Source: Pedobacter psychrophilus (GTDB lineage: Bacteria; Bacteroidota; Bacteroidia; Sphingobacteriales; Sphingobacteriaceae). From it: a stretch of DNA of 64,000 bases. Where the stretch lies: assembly GCF_001652725.1 (NCBI RefSeq), contig NZ_LWHJ01000011.1, forward strand, positions 62,001 to 126,000. The letters run 5' to 3'. Positions 28,291 to 38,706 of this stretch are shown here, piece by piece. The translations under genes and the position numbers were made by a program. Each line of letters opens with the position of its first letter. Position 1 is the stretch's first letter. A model generated the notes under the pieces. It saw nothing but the letters and a program-made list of their open reading frames with translations, had not been told where the DNA came from and ran no database searches.

Positions 28291-29109
28291 ATGAAATTTC
28301 AACACCTATCTATTTTAGTAATAAGTATTTTATTTTCTTCTTGTTCTCCAAAACCTTTTCAGGAAGCGAAAAAAATACAAGACGAAAAAGTTCAAGAAGT
28401 TACTGAGAAATTAGATATTAATTTAGCTCCCGTTTTAATAGATTCATTAGGTAATCCATTAAAAACCAGCTATGTTCCTACCGTAAATTTTGGAACACGA
28501 AGACCAGATTTTGTTATCATACATCATACTGCACAAGACTCTTTAGCGCTTACTTTAACTACTTTCACTTTAGAACGTACCCAGGTGAGTGCACATTATG
28601 TTATTGGTAGAGATGGGCAAGTTGTGCAAATGTTAAATGACGAATTAAGGGCTTGGCATGCTGGTTTAAGTAAATGGGGTAATAATGTTGATATGAATTC
28701 TTGTTCTATAGGAATTGAGTTAGATAATAATGGACTTGAGCCATTTTCTGATATACAGATAAATAGTTTAATGATTTTACTAACGAAATTAAAGACAACT
28801 TATAATATCCCAGCTGCTAATTTTATTGGTCATTCTGATATTTCACCAAAAAGGAAGCAAGATCCAAGCATTTTATTTCCGTGGAAAAAGTTAGCTGAGA
28901 ATGGTTTTGGATTATGGTATAATATTCCAAATTTTCCCCCACCGGCAGATTTTGATGTGGAAGGCGCTTTGCGAAGAATTGGTTATGATACCAATGATTT
29001 ACCCGCAGCAATCATCGCTTTTAAAAGACATTTTGTTCAGCTAGACTTAAACCCTGTAATGACAGATTGGGACAAATGTGTCTTGTATAACCTTTACAGG
29101 AAATATTGA
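28291..29109 (+). CDS. N-acetylmuramoyl-L-alanine amidase, lipoprotein
   Basis: This 272-residue lipoprotein (lipobox Cys at residue 18) has an Amidase_2 domain, which cuts the bond between muramic acid and L-Ala in peptidoglycan. The zinc-binding His occurs in IIHHTAQ (about residue 75). AHYVIGRDGQVVQM, RAWHAG (second His region), SIGIELDN, and GHSDISPKRKQDP with the third ligand follow in family order. The length and AmpD-like C-terminus fit peptidoglycan recycling or remodelling in the periplasm. Confidence 0.87.
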   Translation: MKFQHLSILVISILFSSCSPKPFQEAKKIQDEKVQEVTEKLDINLAPVLIDSLGNPLKTSYVPTVNFGTRRPDFVIIHHTAQDSLALTLTTFTLERTQVSAHYVIGRDGQVVQMLNDELRAWHAGLSKWGNNVDMNSCSIGIELDNNGLEPFSDIQINSLMILLTKLKTTYNIPAANFIGHSDISPKRKQDPSILFPWKKLAENGFGLWYNIPNFPPPADFDVEGALRRIGYDTNDLPAAIIAFKRHFVQLDLNPVMTDWDKCVLYNLYRKY

Positions 29110-29288
29110 TGTAAATAAATTCCAAACTTATCCTAGGATTAATTTTTTGATAGGATTTATGTTGGGGATAGATTTTTCCTTAAATATTCATTTCACCAGG
29201 AAGAATTAATAATGTTCTGCTATTTTTCTGTTACCGTTAGCATCTGCAATTTTTAATTTTTAAATTGCTAATCCTCAATATCATTAAA

Positions 29289-31652
29289 ATGAAAAAACAA
29301 TTACTCACGCTATTTTTAATTGCTAATGTTGCTATATCACAAGCTCAAGAATTAGGTAAACTTACCGTTGATAAAATTATGAGAGATCCAGTTTGGATGG
29401 GAACTTCTCCAACAAACATACAATGGAGTGCAGATAGTAAGACTATATACTTTCAATGGAATCCAAAAGGTGAAAGCAAAAGTTCAACGTACTTTATCAC
29501 AACATCTGATACAGAACCCAAAGAATTGAGTCAAGATGCAGAGAAAGAATTGCCTTCATTTAGAGGCACTTTAAACAAATCAAAGACACAAAAACTTTAC
29601 GAAAAAAATGGAGATATTTTTTTGTTAGCTATTAAAACAGGAAAATCTAAACAACTTACTAATACTTTAGATAGAGAATCTGGAGTAAATTTTAATAAAG
29701 ACGAAACTGCAATTGTTTACCAAAGAGGCGATAATTTGTATCAACAATCATTATCTAATGGAGAATTAATACAAATAACCAATTTTGTAAGAAGCAAACC
29801 TAAAGGTGAAGCTAAATTAAATGCTCAAGAAAAATGGTTAAAGAACGAGCAACTCAATTTGTTTGACATCCTAAAAAAAGAAAAAAAGGAAGATTCAGAA
29901 AACAAATTAGAAGCAAAATTTAATGAAGTTAAACGTCCTAAAGAAATAAATATAGATGACGCTTCTTTAAACGGTTTACAAATTAGCCCAAATGGAGATT
30001 ACATCACTTATAGACTAATTAAAAGGGCAGAGGCAAAAAACACTATTGTGCCTAATTATGTAGATTCTTCTGGTTTTACAACACCCATTAATGGCCGTAC
30101 AAAAGTTGGGGCTTCACAATCAACATCGGTTTCTTTCATATACGATATTGATAGAGATACATTAATTAGTATCAAAACCTCATCGCTTGTTGGCATAAAA
30201 GATTTACCTGATTACGTAAAGGATTATCCGCAACAACTCGCCGAAAGGCAAAAGAAAAATGCCGACCGTGAAGTGAATATGGGATTGCCAGTTTGGAACG
30301 AGAGGGGTACAAAAGCGGTTGTTTCTATTTTTTCTCAAGACAATAAAGACCGTTGGATAATGGAGTTAAACCCGCAAAATGGAAATTTAACTTTATTGGA
30401 TAGGCAACGAGACGAAGCATGGATTGGAGGCCCAGGAATTGGTGGTTCTTTTGGCGGTGGAAGTCTTGATTGGATTGATAACGAAACTATTTATTTCCAA
30501 AGTGAAGCTTCTGGTTATTCACATATTTATACTTTAAATACCAATACAAAAGTTAAAAACCAAATTACCAATGGTAATTACGAGGTACAAACTTTAAATC
30601 TTTCTGCTGATAAAAAGTCGTTTTATTTTACGGCAAATATGGAGCACCCTGGGATTACTCATTTTTATAAAATACCTGTTATTGGTGGTGAAGCTGTGAA
30701 AATTACATCTATGAAAGGGGGAAATGAAATTTCGCTTTCGCCAGATGAAAAATATTTAGCCATTAGATATAGCTATTCTAACAAACCCTGGGAGCTATAT
30801 TTACAACCAAACAAAGCAGGAGCAAAAGCTAAACAAATTACTCAATCAACAACTAAAGAATTTGAATCTTACCAGTGGAGAGATCCAGAAATGGTCACTT
30901 TTAATAATCGTTACGGGACAAAAGTTTATGCTCGATTATACCAATCAAAAAATGCTGATGCGACAAAACCAGCGGTAATTTTTGTTCATGGAGCGGGTTA
31001 TTTGCAAAATGTGCACTATCAATGGAGCAGTTATTTTAGAGAATACATGTTCCATAATTTATTAGCAGATAATGGTTATACCGTTTTGGATATTGATTAT
31101 ACTGGAAGCTCAGGTTACGGCAGAGATTTTAGAACTGGAATTTATCGCCACATGGGCGGAAAAGATTTGACCGACCAAGTAGACGGAGCAAAATTATTGG
31201 TTGATTCATATGGCGTTAATCCAAAAAAAATTGGGATTTATGGCGGTTCTTATGGTGGCTTCATTACGCTGATGGCGATGTTCACTACTCCTGATGTATT
31301 TGCAGCAGGAGCAGGATTACGTTCTGTTACAGATTGGGCGCATTATAATCATGGTTACACTTCTAATATTTTAAACGAACCTTATAATGATGAAAAGTCT
31401 TATCAAATCAGTTCGCCAATTAATTTTGCCGATGGTTTAAAAGGACATTTATTAATGTGCCATGGGATGTTAGATTTGAACGTCAATTTTCAGGATATTG
31501 TAAGGTTAAGTCAGCGTTTAATAGAGTTGAAAAAAGACAATTGGGAGTTAGCTGCATTTCCAATTGAAGACCATGGGTTTGAAGAACCAACTAGCTGGAG
31601 AGACGAATATTCTAGGATTTACAAGCTTTTTGAAGAGAACTTGAATAATTAA
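29289..31652 (+). CDS. prolyl oligopeptidase family (S9) peptidase, DPP IV-like
   Basis: This is a 787-residue exported protein starting at ATG 29289 (MKKQLLTLFLIANVAISQAQ, a clean signal peptide). The frame is open 24 nt further upstream, but the only initiator there is a TTG. The N-terminal two thirds form a beta-propeller (WSADSKTIYF, SPNGDYITY and SPDEKYLAI type blades). The C-terminal alpha/beta hydrolase has Ser654 in GGSYGG, Asp in GMLDLNV and His in EDHGFEEP. Such periplasmic enzymes remove dipeptides from protein ends. An NTF2-like gene follows 5 nt later. Confidence 0.9.
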   Translation: MKKQLLTLFLIANVAISQAQELGKLTVDKIMRDPVWMGTSPTNIQWSADSKTIYFQWNPKGESKSSTYFITTSDTEPKELSQDAEKELPSFRGTLNKSKTQKLYEKNGDIFLLAIKTGKSKQLTNTLDRESGVNFNKDETAIVYQRGDNLYQQSLSNGELIQITNFVRSKPKGEAKLNAQEKWLKNEQLNLFDILKKEKKEDSENKLEAKFNEVKRPKEINIDDASLNGLQISPNGDYITYRLIKRAEAKNTIVPNYVDSSGFTTPINGRTKVGASQSTSVSFIYDIDRDTLISIKTSSLVGIKDLPDYVKDYPQQLAERQKKNADREVNMGLPVWNERGTKAVVSIFSQDNKDRWIMELNPQNGNLTLLDRQRDEAWIGGPGIGGSFGGGSLDWIDNETIYFQSEASGYSHIYTLNTNTKVKNQITNGNYEVQTLNLSADKKSFYFTANMEHPGITHFYKIPVIGGEAVKITSMKGGNEISLSPDEKYLAIRYSYSNKPWELYLQPNKAGAKAKQITQSTTKEFESYQWRDPEMVTFNNRYGTKVYARLYQSKNADATKPAVIFVHGAGYLQNVHYQWSSYFREYMFHNLLADNGYTVLDIDYTGSSGYGRDFRTGIYRHMGGKDLTDQVDGAKLLVDSYGVNPKKIGIYGGSYGGFITLMAMFTTPDVFAAGAGLRSVTDWAHYNHGYTSNILNEPYNDEKSYQISSPINFADGLKGHLLMCHGMLDLNVNFQDIVRLSQRLIELKKDNWELAAFPIEDHGFEEPTSWRDEYSRIYKLFEENLNN

Positions 31653-31657
31653 TAAGT

Positions 31658-32014
31658 ATGATGATTACTCATTTTGAAAGCTTAATTAAAAAAGCTTACA
31701 CTGCTTTTAATTCAAGAGATATTGACAAAGCACTTTCTACATTTCATTCTGATATACAATGGCCTAAGGCATTTGAAGGCGGTTATGTGATTGGACATAA
31801 TGATATAAGAGAATATTGGACAAGACAATGGACAGAAATAAATCCGACTGTAAAACCAGTTGGATTTATTGAGAGACCTAACGGAACATTTGAAGTAACT
31901 GTTCACCAAATAGTTATGGATTTAAAAGGAAACCAAGTATTTGATGGAATAGTTAAACACATCTATACATTAGAAGACAACTTATTGAGAAGAATGGATA
32001 TTGAACTTGAATAG
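31658..32014 (+). CDS. NTF2-like (SnoaL-type) protein
   Basis: This 118-residue protein has the cone-shaped NTF2/SnoaL pattern: a starting helix with AYTAFNSRDIDKALSTFHSDIQWP, then WTRQWTEINP and four beta-strands ending in VKHIYTLEDNLLRRMDIELE. Members are small enzymes or binding proteins; the ligand is not predictable. It begins 5 nt after the peptidase stop and is probably on the same transcript. Confidence 0.75.
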   Translation: MMITHFESLIKKAYTAFNSRDIDKALSTFHSDIQWPKAFEGGYVIGHNDIREYWTRQWTEINPTVKPVGFIERPNGTFEVTVHQIVMDLKGNQVFDGIVKHIYTLEDNLLRRMDIELE

Positions 32015-32043
32015 ATAGAATAAATTAATATTAACGTAAAACC

Positions 32044-32499
32044 TCAAGGTTTCATTAATCTTCCTTGCTCTTTAAGTACATTCCTGATTTTAATTCTTGT
32101 ACTAATAAACCTCCCTAAAATTACACCAGCGGCAAAACTGAAAGAAAAAGCCGATAGCATGTCGCCATGTATCCAATGTCCAAAAATCCATCTTCGCGAA
32201 AGCGAGAAACTTAAATAAATAACCAAAATGATAATGCCAATGCGGTCCATTTTTGCAATTACTACGCTATCCTCTTCATGCCATTTTATTTTACTGATGC
32301 TGCCTACCAAATAACCCAATAAGTTTCCAGAGCCAAAAGCCAAAAATGCTAGCCAAAAATTGATTTTACCAGTTAGTAAATCATATATCATAATGCCCGA
32401 CATAATCATAAACATTATGATAAAGATGATAAGCCTTCTCTTCAATTTATGGTGAATAAATTTTCTTCTAGCCCATCTTTTCTTTGACCTAAAGCTCAT
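32044..32499 (-). CDS. membrane protein of unknown function
   Basis: This is a 151-residue protein with a very basic N-terminus (about 20 residues, rich in Lys/Arg) and four hydrophobic helices (about residues 24-42, 46-68, 87-102 and 112-130). A basic C-terminal tail follows, so both ends are likely cytoplasmic. It starts 7 nt behind murF on the same strand and is probably co-transcribed. The family was not recognised. Confidence 0.6.
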   Translation of the reverse strand: MSFRSKKRWARRKFIHHKLKRRLIIFIIMFMIMSGIMIYDLLTGKINFWLAFLAFGSGNLLGYLVGSISKIKWHEEDSVVIAKMDRIGIIILVIYLSFSLSRRWIFGHWIHGDMLSAFSFSFAAGVILGRFISTRIKIRNVLKEQGRLMKP

Positions 32500-32506
32500 A
32501 ATTGAA

Positions 32507-33811
32507 TTACAAAAACTCCATCAAACTTTCCAGTTTCATTCCTCTAGATCCTTTTACCAAAACCAAAGCATCGCTTAAATTCTTCTCTTTTAAATAATCG
32601 GTAGCTTTTCTGGTAGATTCAAAAAAAACCACGTTTTTTAAATCTTGTTTTTGTTTATAGAAATAATCGCCAATAAAGATAATCTCATTAAAAGGATAGG
32701 AAAATGCTTTGGTAATTATGTTTAGATGTTCTAATTCTGTTTCATCACCAAGTTCATACATATCGCCTAAAATCAATATTTTTTTATCCGCTTTTAGCTG
32801 ATTTATATTTTCTATGGCGACCAACATGCTACTTGGATTGGCATTATAAAAATCACAAACCACAGTATTTTTAATGGTTTTGGTAATTTGTGATCGGTTA
32901 TTTTGAGGCTGATAATTTTTTATTCCTTTATTAATCTCATCGGGCGAAAGCCCAAAATTTAAGGCAATAGCAATTGCAGCCAAAATATTCTCAAAATTAT
33001 AAGTACCAGTTAATTGACTTAAAACTTGGTGATTTTCTTTATCTTTATGCTTCCATTTTATTTCTAAATAAGGTTGGTTTGATATCAATTCGCCAGAAAC
33101 ATCATTATCATGACTTTTACCATAATAAATTTTAGATGCTAAATTTCTCTGTTGCACCATTTTAGTTAAAACGTCGCTATCTTTATTGATGAAAGCTGTT
33201 CCACTATGTTTCTCCAAAAAATCAAATAGTTCTCCTTTGCCTTTTTTTATGCCTTCTACTCCACCAAAACCTTCTAAATGTGCTTTTCCAATATTGGTAA
33301 TCAAGCCATAATTTGGTTGGCAAATTTCACAAAGCATCTCAATTTCTTTTTGATGGTTGGCACCCATTTCTATAATCGCTATTTCGTGAGATGCATCGAT
33401 TTCTAATAAAGTTAATGGAACTCCAATATGATTATTTAGATTACCTGTAGTTGCTAAAGTTTTGAATTTTTGAGAAAGTACACTATTAATCAGCTCTTTG
33501 GTGGTAGTTTTTCCGTTAGAACCAGTTAAACCAATTACAGGAATTTTTAATTGCTCTCTATGGTATTTTGCTAATTCTTGTAAAGCAATTAAGGTATCAT
33601 TTACTAATATATATCTTTCATCTTTTTTATAGATAAGATTATCAATCACCGCGAAAGCTGCCCCTTTTTCTAATGCAGTTTCAGCAAATGAATTAGCATC
33701 AAAATTTTCGCCACGTAGTGCAAAAAACAAATTGCCCTCTTTTATTTTACGGGTATCTGTAATTATTTGAGAATGGGCTAAATATATTTGATATAAATCT
33801 GAAATATTCAT
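32507..33811 (-). CDS. murF: UDP-N-acetylmuramoyl-tripeptide--D-alanyl-D-alanine ligase
   Basis: This 434-residue Mur ligase adds D-Ala-D-Ala to the peptidoglycan precursor in the cytoplasm with ATP. The ATP loop GSNGKTTT is at residues 97-104. EMGANHQKEI (about 147) and NIGKAHLEGF (about 172) form the central domain, and NNRSQITK and DFYNANPSSM (about 310-330) mark the third domain. The C-terminus has LVKGSRGMKLE, typical of MurF. The length is normal. It stands outside the main division-cell-wall cluster, as is common in Bacteroidota. Confidence 0.92.
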   Translation of the reverse strand: MNISDLYQIYLAHSQIITDTRKIKEGNLFFALRGENFDANSFAETALEKGAAFAVIDNLIYKKDERYILVNDTLIALQELAKYHREQLKIPVIGLTGSNGKTTTKELINSVLSQKFKTLATTGNLNNHIGVPLTLLEIDASHEIAIIEMGANHQKEIEMLCEICQPNYGLITNIGKAHLEGFGGVEGIKKGKGELFDFLEKHSGTAFINKDSDVLTKMVQQRNLASKIYYGKSHDNDVSGELISNQPYLEIKWKHKDKENHQVLSQLTGTYNFENILAAIAIALNFGLSPDEINKGIKNYQPQNNRSQITKTIKNTVVCDFYNANPSSMLVAIENINQLKADKKILILGDMYELGDETELEHLNIITKAFSYPFNEIIFIGDYFYKQKQDLKNVVFFESTRKATDYLKEKNLSDALVLVKGSRGMKLESLMEFL

Positions 33812-33995
33812 ATAAAGTTGATTCGAGGATAGCTAAATTAGTTAATGTTTTTTATTTGATGATAATACGACTTTTATTGGGTGTTAAGTTTCTCAAATCT
33901 TTCAAAAATTGTAATTAATATACAAATTTTACTGTTTTTTAGATATAAGTCGGCCTAAATTAAGTAACTCATAATTTTTTATTTAGTTTAGTTAT

Positions 33996-36518
33996 ATGAA
34001 AAAACCATTACTATTCTTTAGCCTTTTATTCTTTAGTCTAAACTTTTGTTTTTCACAACAAAAGCTAAAAACCCCTTCTCAATTTTTAGGATACGAGTTA
34101 GGAACTCATTTTACATTACATTATAAAGTTGTTCAATATTACGAGTATTTAGCAGCTAATTCTAAAAATGTAAAGTTAGAATACTATGGCAAAACTAATG
34201 AAGGCCGTGAGTTAATGGTAGCTTTTGTAGCAAATGATGAAAATATAAATAGGTTGGATGATATTAGAAAAAGTAATTTATCCAATGCAGGTATTTTGCA
34301 AAACAATTCAATTTCAAATCAGCCTGCTATAGTTTGGTTAAGTTATAATGTACATGGAAATGAGTCTGTTTCTACAGAAGCTTCTATGAAAACCATATAT
34401 GATTTGTTAGATCCCACGAATCAAAAAACAAAAGAATGGCTAACTAATACCGTTGTAGTAATTGATCCATGTATTAATCCTGATGGAAGAGATCGGTATG
34501 TGAATTTTTATAATCCTGTTGCTAATTTAATTCCTAATGTAACATCGTATTCTCGAGAGCATAGAGAGCCTTGGCCAGGTGGACGAGTTAACCATTACTA
34601 TTTTGATTTGAACCGAGATTGGGCCTGGCAAACGCAAATTGAAACCAAGCAAAGGTTAAAGCTTTATAACAGTTGGTTGCCAGAAGTACACGTAGATTTT
34701 CATGAACAAGGAGTAAATGATCCTTATTATTTTGCTCCTGCGGCAGCTCCATTTCACAAAGTAATCACGCCTTGGCAAGTAGAGTTTCAAACCATCATAG
34801 GAAAAAACAATGCTAAATATTTTGATGAAAAAGGATGGATGTACTTTACCAAAGAACGTTTTGATCTTCTTTACCCTTCTTACGGCGATACTTATCCAAT
34901 TTATAGCGGTTCAATTGGGATGACGTTTGAGCAAGGCGGAGGTGGTGTAGCAGGTTTGGCAATATTAAATGAAGAAGGCGATACACTAACTTTAAAAGAT
35001 AGAATAAACCATCATTATACTACCGGACTTTCTACTATCGAAGCAACCTCTAAGAATGCCCAAAAAGTAGTCTCAGAATTTAAAAAGTTTTATAACGACG
35101 GTAAAAATAATCCTACCAGTGAGTATAAAACTTACATTATTAAATCTACAAACAATGCCAACGCTCAAAAACTTGCAGATTTGTTAAAAGCAAACGGTAT
35201 TGAAGTTGGTTATGGTGTTTCTAAACAATCATCTGGCTATAATTATGTAAATGGTAAAACGGAAAATTTCAGTATAGAAAAAACAGACATAGTGGTGAGT
35301 GCTTATCAGCCAAAATCTGTTTTGGCTAATGTACTTTTAGAACCTAAAACTTTTGTAGCAGATTCTAATACGTACGATATTACAGCTTGGGCTTTACCTT
35401 ATGCTTATGGTTTGCAAGCTTATGCATTAAAGGATGCAATTAAACCTATTAATAATTTGCCTCCTCCGCCTCGACCAGTAGAACCTGAACCAATTGGGAA
35501 TACTTATGCCTGGATTAGCGAATGGAAATCTGTTGATGATGCAAAATTTCTATCTTCTCTACTCAAAAATAATATAAAAGTGAGGTACACCGAATCTCCT
35601 TTTGAAGTAAATGGAAAAAAATATGATGCAGGTTCTTTAATTATTGCAAAAACAAGTAACGAGGGAATGGGCGAAAAGCTAGCGCAAAAATTAATGGAAC
35701 TGGCAAAAGAAAGCAATCATAATTTAAATAAGATAACCAGTGGTTTTGTAGATAAAGGAGCAGATTTTGGATCTGATAAAATCAGATTTATAAACAAACC
35801 TACAGTAGCCGTTTTAGCTGGTGAAGATGTTAGCCCTATCGGCTTTGGTGAAATATGGCATTTCTTTGAACAGGAAATTGCATATCCAATAACAGTAATT
35901 AAAACAGATGATTTAGGAAGAGTAAAATGGAATGATATAAATGTATTAATAGTACCAGATGGTTATTATACTGGTTTAGTTAATGATAAAATTATAAATT
36001 GGATAAAAGCAGGCGGAAAAATAATCGCTGTTGATGGTGCTTTAAAGTCTTTTGCAGATAAAAAAGATTTTAGCTTAAAGAGCAAAGAAGATAAACCAAT
36101 AAAAGATGGTAAGGAGGATATTAAAAAGGATCTTTATGCTAATCTAAAAGTTTATGGAAATAGAGAGAGTGAAGATTTGACAAATAATATACCAGGTGCT
36201 ATCTATAAATTAGAATTAGACAATACAAATCCATTGGCCTTTGGTTATCCAAAATACTATTTTAGCTTAAAGCTTGATACTAATATTTATAATTTTTTAG
36301 AAAAAGGGTGGAATGTTGGTTATGTTAAAAAATCTAGTTATGTAAGTGGCTTTACGGGAGCAAAAATAAAACAAAAATTACAAGATGGAACCTTATTTGG
36401 AGTAGAAGAATTAGGTAGAGGTTCCGTTGTATACTTAGCCGATGATCCACTATTCCGTAGTTTTTGGGAAAATGGTAAATTACTTTTTAGTAATGCTGTT
36501 TTTTTAGTTGGGCAATAG
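33996..36518 (+). CDS. M14 family zinc carboxypeptidase
   Basis: This 840-residue exported protein has a signal peptide of about 20 residues. The M14 domain shows the zinc motif His120-Gly-Asn-Glu123, the Arg/Asn region DLNRDW and the third ligand in VDFHEQG (about residue 235). EQGGGG (about 311) may provide the catalytic Glu part. The C-terminal half (about 380-840) has no known catalytic motif and may form glutamine-amidotransferase-like and beta-sandwich domains. It probably trims peptides outside the inner membrane. It is followed by an inverted repeat terminator. Confidence 0.85.
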   Translation: MKKPLLFFSLLFFSLNFCFSQQKLKTPSQFLGYELGTHFTLHYKVVQYYEYLAANSKNVKLEYYGKTNEGRELMVAFVANDENINRLDDIRKSNLSNAGILQNNSISNQPAIVWLSYNVHGNESVSTEASMKTIYDLLDPTNQKTKEWLTNTVVVIDPCINPDGRDRYVNFYNPVANLIPNVTSYSREHREPWPGGRVNHYYFDLNRDWAWQTQIETKQRLKLYNSWLPEVHVDFHEQGVNDPYYFAPAAAPFHKVITPWQVEFQTIIGKNNAKYFDEKGWMYFTKERFDLLYPSYGDTYPIYSGSIGMTFEQGGGGVAGLAILNEEGDTLTLKDRINHHYTTGLSTIEATSKNAQKVVSEFKKFYNDGKNNPTSEYKTYIIKSTNNANAQKLADLLKANGIEVGYGVSKQSSGYNYVNGKTENFSIEKTDIVVSAYQPKSVLANVLLEPKTFVADSNTYDITAWALPYAYGLQAYALKDAIKPINNLPPPPRPVEPEPIGNTYAWISEWKSVDDAKFLSSLLKNNIKVRYTESPFEVNGKKYDAGSLIIAKTSNEGMGEKLAQKLMELAKESNHNLNKITSGFVDKGADFGSDKIRFINKPTVAVLAGEDVSPIGFGEIWHFFEQEIAYPITVIKTDDLGRVKWNDINVLIVPDGYYTGLVNDKIINWIKAGGKIIAVDGALKSFADKKDFSLKSKEDKPIKDGKEDIKKDLYANLKVYGNRESEDLTNNIPGAIYKLELDNTNPLAFGYPKYYFSLKLDTNIYNFLEKGWNVGYVKKSSYVSGFTGAKIKQKLQDGTLFGVEELGRGSVVYLADDPLFRSFWENGKLLFSNAVFLVGQ

Positions 36519-36540
36519 ATTTATTAACTTATAAATTTTA

Positions 36541-36584
36541 AAATGGCTAGTGTTAGTTAAAACTAATACTAGCCATTTAGTTTT
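36541..36584 (+). terminator. terminator after the M14 peptidase
   Basis: AAATGGCTAGTGTTAGTT pairs with AACTAATACTAGCCATTT (one G-T pair) around a short loop, followed by AGTTTT. It is an 18-bp stem 22 bp after the stop codon. Confidence 0.8.
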
Positions 36585-36658
36585 AACACGTTTTATAAAA
36601 TTATTTTGGTTAAGTTATTGCTATTTTATTTAAAATTTTAGATACATAATTTTAATAT

Positions 36659-37585
36659 ATGGATTTTAACAACGCTTACAACCTGTTAATAGATAAATTA
36701 CAAAGATGGTTTGCAGAAACCATTAAGTTACTTCCAAATATTGTTTTAGCGGTAGTCGTATTAATTATAGGGATTTTAATAGCCAAACTTGTTAGGAAAT
36801 ATTCCTATAAAATCATTCAAAAACTATCCTCTATACAAACTATCAATAAGTTATTTTCATCGTTTACTTACATAGTTGTTATCATAATTGCGATGTTTAC
36901 TGCCCTTAATATTATTGGATTAGATAAAGCAGTAACTACTGTTTTGGCAGGAGCTGGTATATTAGGATTAGCGTTGGCTTTTGCTTTTCAAGATGTTGCA
37001 GCTAATTTCATGTCGGGTATTTTCATGTCTTTTAGGCGTCCATTTGATGTTGGAGATTTAGTCACAGTAAATGATAAAATGGGTAGGATAGAGGCGGTGA
37101 ATCTACGTGATACAACACTCATAACTTTACAAGGGCAAAGATTGATAATACCTAACAAAGATGTTTTTCAAAACGCAATCGAAAATTTTTCTTCAACAGG
37201 TAAAAGGCGTTTAGATTTTACTGTTGGTATTTCTTATGGGGATGATTTAGAAAAGGTAAGAAGTTTAGTTAAAGATTGTTTGACCGACTTACTCCAAAGG
37301 GATTTAGATAAAGAAGTTGAGGTTTTTTACGATGAATTTGGAGATAGCTCCATCAACTTTAAATTAAGGATTTGGCTTAATTCTGTGCATCAGGCAGATT
37401 ATTTGAGTGCAAAAAGTGAAGCGATCATATTAATCAAAAAAGCATTTGATAATAATGATATCATGATCCCGTTCCCAATCAGAACATTAGATTTTGGAAT
37501 TAAAGGAGGAGAGAAACTTTCTGAAATGAAACTGAATTTATTAGATGCTGCAGTTAAAGAGGGTGAAGAGTTAAAAGCAGGATAA
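36659..37585 (+). CDS. small-conductance mechanosensitive channel (MscS family)
   Basis: This 308-residue membrane protein has three helices (about residues 20-40, 58-80 and 88-110). The pore helix region reads TVLAGAGILGLALAFAFQDVAANFMSGIFM, the hallmark of MscS. A beta domain follows, with FDVGDLVTV and LRDTTLITLQGQRLIIPNKDVFQNAIENFS, and then an alpha/beta C-terminal domain. It would open on membrane tension to release solutes during osmotic downshift. The length matches compact MscS proteins. Confidence 0.92.
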   Translation: MDFNNAYNLLIDKLQRWFAETIKLLPNIVLAVVVLIIGILIAKLVRKYSYKIIQKLSSIQTINKLFSSFTYIVVIIIAMFTALNIIGLDKAVTTVLAGAGILGLALAFAFQDVAANFMSGIFMSFRRPFDVGDLVTVNDKMGRIEAVNLRDTTLITLQGQRLIIPNKDVFQNAIENFSSTGKRRLDFTVGISYGDDLEKVRSLVKDCLTDLLQRDLDKEVEVFYDEFGDSSINFKLRIWLNSVHQADYLSAKSEAIILIKKAFDNNDIMIPFPIRTLDFGIKGGEKLSEMKLNLLDAAVKEGEELKAG

Positions 37586-37637
37586 ATATTTTTTTACTTG
37601 CTTTCTGTAATGAATAATTTTTATTTTCAGTAATAAT

Positions 37638-37665
37638 AGTTCGCCTCTAAAATAAGTGGCGAACT
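37638..37665. terminator. hairpin between the MscS gene and the converging NmrA-like gene
   Basis: AGTTCGCC and GGCGAACT form an 8-bp stem around a 12-nt loop, between two genes whose ends face each other. The T tract is weak, so its role as terminator is only likely. Confidence 0.45.
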
Positions 37666-37713
37666 TTGTAAACGCATACATTTCACTATGACAAGTTTTC
37701 TTTTGTAATAACT

Positions 37714-38706
37714 TTACACATTTATTTTCTCTATTTCTTTATTATTTGGCACTTTGGTAAAAGGCATTTTGTTAAACTTAATAAAGGTAGTAAACCAACT
37801 TCCAAAAGTCCGCCTTATGTACTTAGAATTTGCGAAGTATTTTTTTGTTATTGTCTCAAAGTCTTCAGGCTCTTTCCCTGTCAATTCCTTAACAATGTTT
37901 GTAGGTTCAATATTAAAACGGTTCATTCGCATTTGCTTATGATAAAATATAGATTGTATAATAGCGAATTTGTCAAAGCCAAATTCCATACCGCTCATAA
38001 TACCTGCCTTTAAAAAAAGCCAATCAGGGATGTTAACTTTTAGAATCCTTTTGCCACTAACTTGAGAGAATATTTCTTTCATTTCTTTTGGAGAAATTGA
38101 TTTGCTACCTGTTATAAAGAGTTTCTGCCCAAAATATGATTCTGGTTTTTTCAATAATTCAACAAGGCATCTGCTCATGTCATCAATGGAAATCCAAGGA
38201 TTTTTTCCGTTTCCGAAAGGACTTGGCATTAAGCCCAACTGAAGCACATATTCTGCGATTACAAAAGCATTGTCGGCAAAATATACAGGATTAAAATACA
38301 CTACGTTTAATGCTGACTTTTCTAATAAGTCGTAGCACTTTCTTATGTCAGTTGTCAATGCACTTCCTGTATCATTAAATTCTGCAATAAATTGTCCCAT
38401 AAAGACAACTGCATTAATTTCTGCTTTGGTAGCTTCTTCAATAAATAGTGTGATATCATTAGCCATTCCTGGTTTATATGGGTAACAATAGTAAACATTT
38501 TGAATGTCGGTTAATGCTATGCGAAGCTGTTCCCGATTGTTAAAGTTTCCAATAACTGTTTCTGCTCCAAGTTTTTCTAATTGAGTGGTTTTTTCATTTT
38601 TGGAACGAACAAATATTCTAATCTGATAACCTTCTTCCAATAATTGTTTGGCAGTTGCAAATCCTGTTTTTCCGTTTGCTAGAGTGATTAATATTTTACT
38701 TTTCAT
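37714..38706 (-). CDS. NAD(P)-binding protein of the NmrA/atypical SDR type
   Basis: This 330-residue protein has a Rossmann start (ITLANGKTGFATAKQLLEEGYQIRIFVRSKN), a variant of the GxxGxxG loop. The NmrA-like middle follows, with GAETVIGNFNNREQLRIAL and NVYYCYPYKPGM. Such proteins reduce quinones or sense redox cofactors. The C-terminal 40 residues are basic and may bind nucleic acid or membrane. Its ATG overlaps the stop of the upstream membrane protein (ATGA), and a Crp/Fnr gene heads the group, suggesting a small regulated unit. Confidence 0.75.
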   Translation of the reverse strand: MKSKILITLANGKTGFATAKQLLEEGYQIRIFVRSKNEKTTQLEKLGAETVIGNFNNREQLRIALTDIQNVYYCYPYKPGMANDITLFIEEATKAEINAVVFMGQFIAEFNDTGSALTTDIRKCYDLLEKSALNVVYFNPVYFADNAFVIAEYVLQLGLMPSPFGNGKNPWISIDDMSRCLVELLKKPESYFGQKLFITGSKSISPKEMKEIFSQVSGKRILKVNIPDWLFLKAGIMSGMEFGFDKFAIIQSIFYHKQMRMNRFNIEPTNIVKELTGKEPEDFETITKKYFANSKYIRRTFGSWFTTFIKFNKMPFTKVPNNKEIEKINV